DNA of 64,000 nucleotides from Castellaniella sp034675905 (lineage in GTDB: Bacteria > Pseudomonadota > Gammaproteobacteria > Burkholderiales > Burkholderiaceae_B). Shown piece by piece: positions 41,718 to 52,085 of the stretch. The notes below the pieces were generated by a model. That model had not been told where the DNA came from. It searched no databases and saw nothing but the letters and a program-made list of their open reading frames with translations. Location: positions 223,340 through 287,339 of the forward strand of contig NZ_JAUCCV010000009.1 in assembly GCF_034675905.1 (NCBI RefSeq), read 5' to 3'. Each line of letters opens with the position of its first letter. Within the stretch, counting starts at the first letter, position 1. The translations under genes and the position numbers were made by a program.

Positions 41718-42854
41718 ATGTCTCGATCTGAATCTTCCGTGCCGTTCCTGGATCTACGGGTTGTCAATGCTCGCTATCGAGATGAGTTGCTTGAGGTCTG
41801 CGCTCGAGTCATTGATTCCGGGTGGTATATCGGCGGCGCAGAATTGGAAGCCTTCGAGCAGGAATTTGCCGCATATTGTGGCGTTCAACATTGTGTAGGT
41901 GTCGGTAATGGGCTTGATGCCTTGACTTTGACGCTCCCGTGCCTGGAAGGGTCTGGGGCGCTTGAAGGAAGGCGACGAAGTTCTGGTCCCAGCAAATACT
42001 TATATTGCTACAATTTTGGCGATTACCGAGAACCAATTGAAACCGGTCCTGGTGGAGCCGGGTGCCTGAAGACTTTCAATATTGATTCGGGAAGAAGTCG
42101 AGGCGGCCGTTACCCAGCGCACGCGCGTGATGATGTCGGTACATCTATATTAAAAGGTGGCGCAAATAGCTGTCATCAAGGAGATCGCAAATCGCCGCGA
42201 TTTGCTGGTGCTGGAGGATGCAGCGCAGGCCCATGGCGCCAGCATCGGCGGTCGTAAGGCCAGAGCTGGGGCGATGCGGCGGGGTTCAGTTTTTATCCTG
42301 GCAAAAATTTGGGTGCCCTGGGCGATGCTGGAGCAGTGAGGACAGATGATACCCGGTTGGCCGAGCGTTTGCGTGCTTTGCGGAATTATGGCTCTTGTGC
42401 GAAGTATAAACACGATTTTCAGGGGGTGAATAGTCGGCTTGATGAAATCCAGGCAGCCATTCTTCGGGTAAAGCTCCAACATCTAGACCAAGATATCCGG
42501 CTGCGGCGCGAGGTGGCGCAAGCCTATATGGATGGTATTGTTAACGAACATATTATCTTGCCTTCAGTCCAGGACAAACCACAGGTCTGGGATGCGCATG
42601 TTTGGCATCTATTTGTAGTGCGATCTAATTATCGCGAGTGCCTTCTCAGGCATTTGAAACGCCTGGATATCGGGACTCTGGTTCATTATCCGATCGCACC
42701 GCATCGTCGACTGGCTTATAGTGGGCAGTGGGCTACATCGCTTTCGGTAACAGAGGTTTTGAGTCGTTGCGTGTTAAGTCTTCCCATGGGGCCGACGATC
42801 AGGGAAGATGAGATCAATAAAATTGTGGATGCGTGCAATGATTTCGTTCTTTGA
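41718..42854 (+). pseudogene. fdtB: dTDP-3-amino-3,6-dideoxyhexose aminotransferase (FdtB-like), frameshifted
   Basis: Segments in order: VPFLDLRVVNARYRDELLE and GVGNGLDALTLTL; then LKEGDEVLVPANTYIATILAI; then EEVEAAVTQRTRVMMSVHLY, followed by TAA in frame; then LLVLEDAAQAHGAS; then GFSFYPGKNLGALGDAGAVRTDD, where K binds PLP; then LRNYGSCAKYKHDFQGVNSRLDE to the stop. It is a sugar aminotransferase of the DegT/DnrJ family, of the FdtB/QdtB type, expected next to FdtA. At least four indels plus one apparent nonsense codon near 42152, so it is a real pseudogene candidate. It would make dTDP-Fuc3N or dTDP-Qui3N. Confidence 0.78.
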
Positions 42855-42896
42855 TTCAATATAAAAATCAAAATCCTGTGAAGCGAAGGGAAATGT

Positions 42897-45800
42897 ATGC
42901 AAGGTCAAGCCCTGAGGCAGAATGGCGATATTGATGTATCTGTCATAATCATGTCTTACAATAACGCCGCCTTTCTAGGGCAGGCGATAGAGTCTTGCTT
43001 GGCGCAAGAAGGTGTGTCCTTGGAGGTAATCGTAGTTGATGATCGCTCTCAGGATGAAAGCCTGGAAATTATTCGGAATTTTCTTGAAGATTATAGATTT
43101 AGTTACTCTGTAAATGAGCGTAATTTAGGGCAAACCGGGAATTATAATTATTGCGTCCGACAGGGCAGGGGGCGTTATGTGGTTGTCCTCGGATCTGATG
43201 ATTTACTTTATCCAGGGCATTTGAAATCCTTGTGCCAGGCGCTTGATGCATTGCCATTGGCCATGCTGGCTTATACATTGTGCAATTGGATCGATCAGGA
43301 TGGCCAACTGATCCAATGTGCCATACATGCGGGGCATAAATCGGAATCTTACTTCGGCGGACGAGATGAGATTGTTGATTTATTAACCTATGATTGTTAT
43401 GTGACCCCCTCTGCTGCGATGTTGCGTCGATCAATGCTCGATGATGTCGCTCTCGAAAATGGAAATTTGGCCAGGGAAGGCATGATGGCAGGCGATTGGG
43501 AACTTTGGCTTCGTATCGCCAGGGTTCATCCAGATTTTGTTTTCATCCGGCAAGCAAGTGTAGGCTATCGAATCCATGCTGGACAAGTGTCCATGGAATT
43601 CTATGCGGATGCCCGCCCTTTGTATGAACATACTACGATTCTTGAGCATTGCCTGGGTGATGGCGAAACCTTGGCACGGATGAGGGTTGCGCCACTGCCG
43701 ATCTGGCGCTTGTATCAGAAACGCTTAAACGCTTATCCGGTGCCTGATCGTCAAAAAATTCTCGATCAGGCGCAGAAGATTAGCGAAAGATTATTTGAAG
43801 CATTGACGCCTCCTGTGAGTGTGGAAGGGCCGTTGTTTTCCGTTATTGTGACGATTACTCGGGCGCCGGAACGCGTGCTTGATATCTTGGCCTGTCTGCA
43901 GGCGCAAGTCTGCCATGACTTTGAGGTCATTTTGGTCAATGTCAGAGATAAAATGCTTGAGCCTCTGCCGGTCGAAGTTGATTTTCCTTTGATGTATGCC
44001 AAATTGCCTCATGGATCGGGGCTTTCCGCTGCGCGCAATGCTGGTCTGAAGCTTGCGCGCGGCCGCTACGTCGTTTGTCTGAGCGATGAAGGGGTCTATC
44101 TGCCAGATCACCTCCAGGCTTTGGCGGATAAATTTGAAAAATATCCTGAATCTATTGTTTATTCCGATGCCTTGCATATTATTAAAATACTGAAAGGTGA
44201 GCATTCTGTTGATTTGTTTCAGTCTCGGTTGGTTGGTTCTGAGGTATTGGATTGCGATGATCTTTTTGTTCATAATCATATCCCCGTCAATACTTGGGCA
44301 TTTCCCCGTGCGGCAGTATTCAGATTTGGGAATTTTGATACAGGACTGAGCGTCCTGGAAGACTGGGATATGTTGTTACGCTTGGTGCAGAGCTATCCTG
44401 TGTATGGAACCAAGCAGGTGACAGTCGAAAATCATCAATGGGTGACGGACGAAGAGGATACACAATCGATCCAATTGAGGAATCGTAATAGTTTGCTGCC
44501 TTTTTATCAGAAATTATATGCGCTTCACCCGGTTGCTCGTCGTGGTCGTATCCAGGCAGAACGTAATAATATCCTGTCAGGTCAGCCTCCTTCGGAACAC
44601 CCTTGGGACGTCGAGGCATGGTTGTCAGACCGCACTCCATCAGTCTCTCGTATTCAATCCTCTTTGGCTGCATTGAGGGCCAATCCGAGCGTCAGCACAC
44701 TAGGGATTGTGATCATTGCTGGGGGCGTGGCGTGCTCGCGGCTATTGTTGGATACGCTTGACAGCCTGAAGACTCAGCATCGACCTGTGGATGCGGTCTG
44801 GTTGATCGGAGATCAGGGCATTCAAACGGTTGCGGTTCAAGAAAGTGTCGAGATTTTGAATGGCATGACCAGTTGGCCGCAGCGTTTGTCTGATCGGATC
44901 CTTCAGGGGCATTCACCGGGTTTTCTCTGGGTCCTTCATGCTGGTGACAAGCTGGTGCCTCATGCCACGCTCACGATGAGTGAATATCGTATGCGTCAGC
45001 CAGATGCGCTGATATGGTATGCGGATGAAGTGATGCAGCAATCGGGAGCGCCAAGCTCTTTGGCATTGAAGCCCGATTTCAACGCTGATCTGTTGTGCAG
45101 CTATCCTTATGTGGGTAGGAATTTGATCGTTAGTAGCGAAGCGATCCGGGTGGCGGGTGGCTTGGATGAACAGATGGCTGACCTGGCTCTCGTGGATTTG
45201 CTCTGGCGTGTTGTGGAGCAGCAAGATCAACCTTTGGTGGGCCATGTGCCGGAGGTGTTGCAGCATATGTCTGTTGATTTGATGGCTTGGGCACAATCCG
45301 TCACAATCATGAATCAGTCGGCGGCTTCTACCAATGCCCACCTTGATCGAGCGGGCACTGATGCCCAGGTCAGTTTACAGCCCGCGTTGGGCGTGTCTCG
45401 TGTGGATTACCGATTGACGTCCAGTCCGCTGGTTTCCATCATCTTGCCTGCTTCAGCCTCGTTGCTTGGATCGCAGGTTTTCATCCAAGGACTCAAGAAG
45501 CATACCGGCTATGTTCGTTATGAATTGCTGGTGATGGATCGTGGGGATCAGGATTCTGACGCATTAGACACCTTTTCGAGTCTCGAAGAGCCGGGGGTGG
45601 GTCGGGTGCGGCTATTGTGCTGCCCTCAAGCGATCAACCCTGCAATGGTCAGTAATTTTGCCGCAGCACAAGCACAAGGCGAGATCCTCTTGTTCTTGGG
45701 GGATGATATCCGATTTTCGGATCAAACCCGCTCAGACTGGTTGGAGCGTTTATTGGTATTGGCGCTCAGGCCAGAAGTTGGCATGGCAGGTTCGCGCCTG

Positions 45801-47279
45801 AATTGCCTGGATGGCAAGAGGGTGGATCAATGCGGCCAGATCTTGGGGTTGAACAACGGGGCTGGGGCAGGATTCCGGGGAGAGTCAGCGGATGCATTCG
45901 GTTATATGAGCCGTCTGGTCGCCCAGCAGAATGTCAGTGCTCTCAGCGCTTCCTGCCTGGTGATGAGGAAAACGGTGTTCGATCAACTGGGGGGGTTCGA
46001 TGCCGGCGCCTTCCCTGACCATCATTACGACATCGATTTGTGCTTGAAGGCGACACGAGCCGGTTATCTGCTGGCACTGGAGCCCGATACGGGTCTGGAA
46101 CGTATGGGTAAGGCAGCGTCTGCTTCGATGGTGGAGAGCCTCCAGGCCGCGGCGGATGATGAGCATTCAGCCAGGTTGCGTGCGCGATGGCTGCCTCAAT
46201 TGGTGCGGGACCCGAACTATCATCCGGCATTTAAGAAATATTCCCCTGGATTCAGGTTGAGCCGTAATGCTTCCAGGCTCGAAGAGCCTCTTCCGGGGAG
46301 GCCGCTGCCAGTGGTGTTAGCGGCGCATGTGGATTGGCAAGGGAGTAGCCATTATCGGATCCTTCACCCCTTTGAGGCCCTGATGAATGAGTTTCGGCTG
46401 GATGGAGGGTTTGGGGTGAGCGGCTTCGATTGGTGTGATGCTGCGCGGATCAGGCCGGACGTGATCGTGCTGCAAGGCGCATGGCAGAATGAGGAGATTC
46501 TGGCGCAAATCCGACGTTACCGAGAGATCATGGGAGTCAAGATAGTCCTTGAGTTTGACGATTATTTTCCGAACCTTCCCACCCGCAGTCTTTCCCGCAT
46601 CATGCAGTTTCCCGTTCTCATCAAGAAAATGCATGCTTTGATGGAACATGTCGATTGGCTCGTGGTTTCGACGCCCATGCTAGCCAGAGAATATGAAGAC
46701 TATCATCCTGATGTTCGTGTTGCTATGAATGGCTTGCTTCCAGCTCGCTGGGGAAATATTTCTGGCCAGCGTAGAGCAGGAAAGAAAATGCGGGTGGGCT
46801 GGGCATGCAGCTCAAGCTATGCTGTTGACTTGGCTGTAATTTATTCTGTGATCAAGGAATTGCAAGACGAGGTCGAGTGGGTTTTTCTGGGCGATAAATC
46901 GGAGGGTGTTCTTTATGAACACCACCGTAGAGGGTCTATGGAAAATTATCCGGAAAAACTGGCTAGCCTCAACCTCGATTTGGCCGTGGCGCCATTTCAA
47001 GAGAATTCTTATAATCGTTGCAAGAGCAATCTTAATATTCTGGAATTGGGTGCTTGCGGCGTGCCGGTCATCTGTACGGATGTCGAGGCTTATCGGGGTA
47101 GTTTGCCAGTCACTCGTGTGACGAATAGACATGAGGATTGGATTGATGCCATTCGCTCACATATTTCTGATTCCGATGGCATGGAGCGGGCGGGGGATGA
47201 GTTGCGCAATATCGTTATGAAAGACTGGATGTTACAAGGGTCATTCCTGGATCAGTGGATAAAGGCCTGGGGAGTCTAA
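42897..47279 (+). CDS. Giant multidomain glycosyltransferase (GT2-GT2-GT2-GT2-GT4-like)
   Basis: A 1460-residue intact protein. Domain 1 (12-250): GT2 with VSVIIMSYNNAAFLGQAIESC, VVDDRSQD and VVLGSDDLL. Domain 2 (~310-520): GT2-like FSVIVTITRAPERVLDIL, with SAARNAGLKLARGRYVV. Domain 3 (~608-780): degenerate GT2 with WVLHAGDKLVPHA. Domain 4 (~845-1060): GT2 with LGDDIRFSDQ and NVSALSASCLVMRK. The C-terminal part (~1125-1455) is GT4-like, with VLEFDDYFPNLPTRS, CKSNLNILELGACGVPVI. No membrane segment. From about residue 590 it is paralogous to the protein at 57353-60358. It probably builds several consecutive linkages of the glycan. Confidence 0.85.
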   Translation: MQGQALRQNGDIDVSVIIMSYNNAAFLGQAIESCLAQEGVSLEVIVVDDRSQDESLEIIRNFLEDYRFSYSVNERNLGQTGNYNYCVRQGRGRYVVVLGSDDLLYPGHLKSLCQALDALPLAMLAYTLCNWIDQDGQLIQCAIHAGHKSESYFGGRDEIVDLLTYDCYVTPSAAMLRRSMLDDVALENGNLAREGMMAGDWELWLRIARVHPDFVFIRQASVGYRIHAGQVSMEFYADARPLYEHTTILEHCLGDGETLARMRVAPLPIWRLYQKRLNAYPVPDRQKILDQAQKISERLFEALTPPVSVEGPLFSVIVTITRAPERVLDILACLQAQVCHDFEVILVNVRDKMLEPLPVEVDFPLMYAKLPHGSGLSAARNAGLKLARGRYVVCLSDEGVYLPDHLQALADKFEKYPESIVYSDALHIIKILKGEHSVDLFQSRLVGSEVLDCDDLFVHNHIPVNTWAFPRAAVFRFGNFDTGLSVLEDWDMLLRLVQSYPVYGTKQVTVENHQWVTDEEDTQSIQLRNRNSLLPFYQKLYALHPVARRGRIQAERNNILSGQPPSEHPWDVEAWLSDRTPSVSRIQSSLAALRANPSVSTLGIVIIAGGVACSRLLLDTLDSLKTQHRPVDAVWLIGDQGIQTVAVQESVEILNGMTSWPQRLSDRILQGHSPGFLWVLHAGDKLVPHATLTMSEYRMRQPDALIWYADEVMQQSGAPSSLALKPDFNADLLCSYPYVGRNLIVSSEAIRVAGGLDEQMADLALVDLLWRVVEQQDQPLVGHVPEVLQHMSVDLMAWAQSVTIMNQSAASTNAHLDRAGTDAQVSLQPALGVSRVDYRLTSSPLVSIILPASASLLGSQVFIQGLKKHTGYVRYELLVMDRGDQDSDALDTFSSLEEPGVGRVRLLCCPQAINPAMVSNFAAAQAQGEILLFLGDDIRFSDQTRSDWLERLLVLALRPEVGMAGSRLNCLDGKRVDQCGQILGLNNGAGAGFRGESADAFGYMSRLVAQQNVSALSASCLVMRKTVFDQLGGFDAGAFPDHHYDIDLCLKATRAGYLLALEPDTGLERMGKAASASMVESLQAAADDEHSARLRARWLPQLVRDPNYHPAFKKYSPGFRLSRNASRLEEPLPGRPLPVVLAAHVDWQGSSHYRILHPFEALMNEFRLDGGFGVSGFDWCDAARIRPDVIVLQGAWQNEEILAQIRRYREIMGVKIVLEFDDYFPNLPTRSLSRIMQFPVLIKKMHALMEHVDWLVVSTPMLAREYEDYHPDVRVAMNGLLPARWGNISGQRRAGKKMRVGWACSSSYAVDLAVIYSVIKELQDEVEWVFLGDKSEGVLYEHHRRGSMENYPEKLASLNLDLAVAPFQENSYNRCKSNLNILELGACGVPVICTDVEAYRGSLPVTRVTNRHEDWIDAIRSHISDSDGMERAGDELRNIVMKDWMLQGSFLDQWIKAWGV

Positions 47280-47280
47280 C

Positions 47281-48781
47281 GTGAATCCAGAGTCTTCGGC
47301 ATTTCTCTATGCTGAGCGAGAGGAGTTCGCCCGGGCGCTCTCATTGACGCGTTCTGAACCGAATAGCGAGCGGGGTATATGGCAGCCTTGGGCTTATTTC
47401 AGGTTAGGTATGTATGAAACGGTTGCGTCCTTGGGTATTGATCCATGTCATCCAGGGTATGCGGAACGCCAGCTCCTGCCTGCTATTTTGTCGCAGGCCG
47501 CTTTGAGCAGGTTTGCTTTGGTGCACGCGCTGCTGCGATACCAGGCTCCCTGGGGGGATCGCCTGCCTACGTCTTTGCGTGTTGCTGTCGCTAAGCACTT
47601 GTCGAGCTATATGCCGCAAGAGGCCTTCCGACTGCTTGAGAGTGTGGATGAAGGCCAGGTGCCCGCGGCTGTTCGCGCTTTGAGTCCTTCTTGCGGGCCG
47701 GTTGCAAAGAACGCGCTCGGGATTTTGTTCGGATGACACTGGATCGGGGGGAAGAGGGGGATTATGCAGTTCTTCATCTCTACCGAACGATAACCGAGGT
47801 GATGTCGCCGCAACAGCAATTGGATTGCTTCAATCGAGTGCACACAGCATATGGTTTGCCGGTACTGGCTCTTTGTTGTGACGATAAACCTCTCAGCCCC
47901 CTCAATGTACACGCCCCTGGTCTTCATAATTTTTTTGATGGCCCATTAGTATCGGTGCTGATGACAACCTTCAATGTGGGAGGACGAGTTTCAACTGCAA
48001 TTGGGTCTGTCCTAGAACAAAGCTATCGTCATCTGGAGTTGATTGTGGTTGATGATTTCAGCTCCGATGATACTGTCCCAGAAGTCGTGAAATGGACACA
48101 GAGAGATTCACGGGTTTGCGTGCTGAAGTTGGATTGAAATGTAGGCACCTATTGTGCCAAGAGTGTTGGTCTGAGATATGCTGGTGGAGAATTTGTAACG
48201 TGTATGGACGCAGATGATTGGGCGCATCCTTTGAAATTGGAACTGCAGATTATACCTTTGCTCGAGGATATCACTCATTGATGGCAACCACTTCGAATTG
48301 GATACGTGTTTCTGATGCGGTGATAGTGGATAGTAGTGGAAAGGGTTGATCTGGTTCATATCAATTATTCTTCTCTTGCTTTTTAGGCGTAGAAATGGAT
48401 TTATTTCGGCAATTGGCGGGTGGGATCCATGCGCTCGGACGGGGGCTGATGTTGAGATTATCCGGCGTATAAATTTAATTTATGGAAATTCTGCGGATCA
48501 TCGTAATATTTCTGCTCCTTTATCCCTCGCCTCGCGTCGTGATGACTCATTGACGATGGCGGGGGACGGCACTGGTTTTGGCGGACAGCTAGTTCCCTCC
48601 TGAACTCTTGAAGTACATTGAAGCATTTAATAGATGGCATATAGAGAATTATTGAAGTCCGGGTGTGTGCCGGAAATTTTCCACTCCCCAATACCTTGGG
48701 CTGAAAATCACCCTTTCAGGTTTTCTTCAAGTGTATTTTCTGCTGCGGGCGATGTTGCAGTCGTTCTTGATTCCTGTGCAT
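47281..48781 (+). pseudogene. Family 2 glycosyltransferase, broken by frameshifts and a stop
   Basis: The gene starts with GTG 1 bp after the previous stop. A TPR-like N-terminal part (EFARALSLTRSEPNS..., LLPAILSQAALSRFALVH) shifts frame near 47695. The GT2 domain follows: DGPLVSVLMTTFNVGGRVSTAI, LELIVVDDFSSDDTVPEVV. At 48136-48138 a TGA interrupts, and the same frame continues NVGTYCAKSVGLRYAGGEFVT and MDADDWAHPLKLE. Further fragments (SAIGGWD, GADVEIIRRI, YIEAFNRW) run to about 48781 in changing frames. The in-frame TGA with intact coding on both sides is most simply a CGA-to-TGA change, so this gene is genuinely dead. Confidence 0.75.
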
Positions 48782-48817
48782 GAATCTGGTGATTCCGATG
48801 TTTTAAATGGATGACAC

Positions 48818-50767
48818 GTGGATCGATTAAAATATTCCTCATTGAATGACGCTAAGGAATCATCACCTGAATTCTATTCTTTTGATGTGTTCGACACACT
48901 TATTCAGCGCACTACACTAGAGCCGATCGGGATATTTTTCCGCGTCCGAGAGCAAATGCGTGTGTCGGACCTTGATTTTCCGCTCGGACTGATCGAAGAT
49001 TATCCCTCCGCGCGTATGGGTGCTGAGTCTAACGTGCGTTACGCCTACCGTTCAAATTTTGGCGTGTCCAGAGATATCTCCTTTGTCGATATCTTCCGGC
49101 GCTTGGTCGATGTTTACGATTTGAATGCGGCACAGTCGGACTTCCTCTTTCCCGGGCTGAACTGGAATGCGAGCTGGCAGCCTGCCAGCCGCGACAGGCT
49201 GGGATCGATCAGATACTGGCTTTGTTGCAACGCAATGTGCGTGTAGTCCTGATATCGGATATGTATCTGCCTGAGCCTTTTGTCCGACGGTTGCTGGTTA
49301 AGGTAGAGCCGCGTCTGGCGGATATTCCGCTTTACCTGTCTTCCACCCAGGGAGCGCAGAAATCGACCGGCGCATTGTTCGATCTGGTTGCAGAAGGCGC
49401 AGGATGTGGATTTTTCAGATTGGAGGCATTACGGCGACAACCCAGTGGCGGATGGCGTACTTCCGGGCCGTTTGGGGATCACACCAGTGTTGCACTCGAT
49501 TCCTCGGTTTAATGAATATGAGCGGTCTTTGGTTCGTGATCTTGGTAGCTACGATGCCTATTGTATTGCGACATTGATGGCGCGGTACCGCTTTGACCAC
49601 GAGCCTTCTACTGCACAAGAATTCGCATATACGCGGGTTTCTTTGTACCTGGTGAGTTATGTGTTATGGGTACTGAGTGACGCCGTCAATCGAGGAATCG
49701 AAAATCTTTACTTCATTTCCAGAGATGGTCACCATTTAAAGCGTATCGCGGATGCGGTCATCAAGGAACAGAACCTGGGCATTGCCACCCATTACCTGTA
49801 TGGCTCTCGAAAAGTCTGGTGGATTGCTTCCTTCGTCGATCATATTGATGCTGAGTTTTTCCTGGGTCTTGAAAGCTTGAAGGAATCCTGCCGGTTTTCG
49901 GATATTCTGGATTCCCTGAGCCTCGATGCCCGAGCTTTTCATCGTATTTTTCCGCAATTCCCCGAGTGGAGCCAACGGACCCGGCTACCATTACCGGACG
50001 TCAAATCTATTGTTCAGGCAGCTAAGGCATCAAAAGCCTACGAAAACCACATCCTGGAACTGGCCCGATCAAGGCGTCCTATGGTGTGCCAGTATCTACG
50101 AGAGTCCGTGGATCTCGAAAAACGCTCGGCATTTGTCGAGTATTGGGGCCGTGGCTTTACCCAGACCTGCTTTGGCCGCTTGCTGGCATGCGCGCACGAG
50201 ACACCGCTATCTACAGAATTCTATTACGCCCGCAGCATCTATCAGAGCGATGCAACCGGGGTTCGTCGTAATTTCACAGTCAGCAAGAGCTCCTTGCTGC
50301 CTGTTGAACGCTTGTTTGCAAATTTCCCTCGGAGCACGGTGACAGCCTACGAGCGTGGGGATATGGGCAAAACCCAAGCTGTGACATATCCTCGGCAGCA
50401 TGACGAAGCGCTTTTTTCAGCGATGGAGGCATTGCTGCCACAGTTCGCGCTTGACCTGTGCAGGGCTGGTTTATTTGACAAGGCCGACACCTTGCGCAGG
50501 GTGTTTGACTGGTCGATTGGGAGGTTTTCAACCGATTTATCGGATCGTGTTGTGTGGGAGCCGTTCGCCCGCCTGAAGTACGTCAATCGCTCCTTTGGTG
50601 AAGAAACTGAGTTTGCCCCGGCTTTTGGTCTGCGAGCCCTCTGGCAAGCTCTGCTGGGTCGAAAGCCTGAGAGCGAGTCGGTTGAGATATCGCTGAAGCG
50701 CAGTGTTTGGCTCATCAGGATGGCGTACTCTGTGGTTTTTTCACTGCGGCGTCATAAGTCTTTGTAG
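48818..50767 (+). pseudogene. HAD-superfamily hydrolase-like protein (COG5610 type), frameshifted
   Basis: The first frame has FYSFDVFDTLIQRTTLEP, the HAD motif I (DxFDT), and runs to about 49190. The second gives LLQRNVRVVLISDMYLPEPFV (motif II, S-D-M-Y) and IPLYLSSTQGAQKSTGALFD. The third, from about 49388, is a long intact 440-residue stretch with VNRGIENLYFISRDGHHLKRI, AFVEYWGRGFTQTCFGRLL. Proteins of this type occur in capsule and O-antigen loci; the enzymatic role is not established. Two indels within the first 600 bp; the rest is clean. Confidence 0.72.
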
Positions 50768-50780
50768 CTGATTTTGTCCG

Positions 50781-52068
50781 ATGGATGCGGACTGGATGAT
50801 ATTGATGATGATGGGTATTTATTCCAGATGGTTGCGAGCCCTGTGGGGTATTCTGGACCTGGTTTCCAGGAAAGAAGCTGCTTGGTGGGCTTTTTCGACG
50901 CATCATATCCGCACAGGCGAGTTCATCGAAAACCAGCGTGCGGTGTTCGAGAGTATAAAGGCTGATCCGCAAAATCAGAAAAATTATTTTTTATCGGGGA
51001 AAACTGTCAAATCCTGACGCGCAGGGCGCCGCCGAATATGAATTCGTCAGGCTGGATACGCTGCGGGGATTGAGGCTGCTGGCCAAGTGCAAGACCGTGT
51101 TCCTGACACACTCGATTTCGATGGATTATTCTCTGAGATGGGGGGCGCGATCATTCCTTGTATTGCCAATTTCTACTAAAAAAAGAGTGGTTGTCAATCT
51201 GTCTCATGGCGTCTCCATCAAACGGCTTTTATACACATCGAACAAAGCCATGCTGGCCTATCATGACCGAATGGCGTATCGAGGCGCTGAACGACGCGGC
51301 TATGCCGGGATGTTGGCGGCATCCGATGTAGATGGTTATGTGATGGCATCGATGTACTATCCCCTCAATTATCAACAAATCTGGACTACAGGTATTCCCA
51401 GGCATGATTTTCTGTCGATGGATGAGGCAAGACTGCCAAATTACATCCGCCAGTCCTTGTCCAGAATCCGGGGGGTTGTGCAGGGCAAGCGGCTGGTGTT
51501 GTATGCACCCACTTATCGGCAAACGAATGTGTCGACCAGCGCGCATTACTATCATTTTTCGGACGACGAGATCGCCCGGCTGCGGGCAGTCCTAAAGTCC
51601 CATGGCGCAGTCCTGGGCTACCGGCCCCATTACTTCAAGAACTCCAATGATTACTTCAATATGGATCAGTATGTGGATGGCGACTGCATCCTGGACATGT
51701 CTCAGGCGGTCGTGTCGGACATTTCCGCGCTGATCCGTGAGTGCGAGGCCGTGATCACGGATTATTCCAGCGTTTATACAGAGGCCCTGTACTTGAACAA
51801 GCCGGGGCTGTGCTTTGCCTACGATCTGGAGGAATACAACCAGAATCAGGATGGTCTGCTGTATGACCCGAACCTGATCTTTTCAAATCGGGTATTCAAG
51901 GACTTTGATGCGTTGCTGGCAGGCCTGGAAAATTGTCTGAAGGATCCGCCGCATGCAGACGGTGATGCCGGTCTGACCCGCAGCCTGTTCTTCAAATTCA
52001 ACGATGATCACAACGCGGAGCGGGTCTGCAACAGGGTCAAGCAGGAGTTGGCCCGGATGGGTCATTAG
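50781..52068 (+). pseudogene. CDP-glycerol/CDP-ribitol phosphotransferase-like (TagF type), one frameshift
   Basis: The first frame (MGIYSRWLRALWGILDLV, WAFSTHHIRTGEFIENQRAVFE) shifts near the A/T run at 50980-51000, after which the frame is open to the end. It has GLRLLAKCKTVFLTHSISMDY, VVVNLSHGVSIKRL (HG motif), VLYAPTYRQTNV, GYRPHYFKNSNDYF and ECEAVITDYSSVYTEALYL. HG, YAPTxR, RPH and TDYSS are the catalytic and donor-binding motifs of Glyphos_transf enzymes. An intact form would be ~430 residues. It stands tail to tail with a CDP-ribitol synthase gene (18 bp apart), suggesting ribitol-phosphate as donor. Confidence 0.8.
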
Positions 52069-52085
52069 TCAAAGGACGGGGGCCC

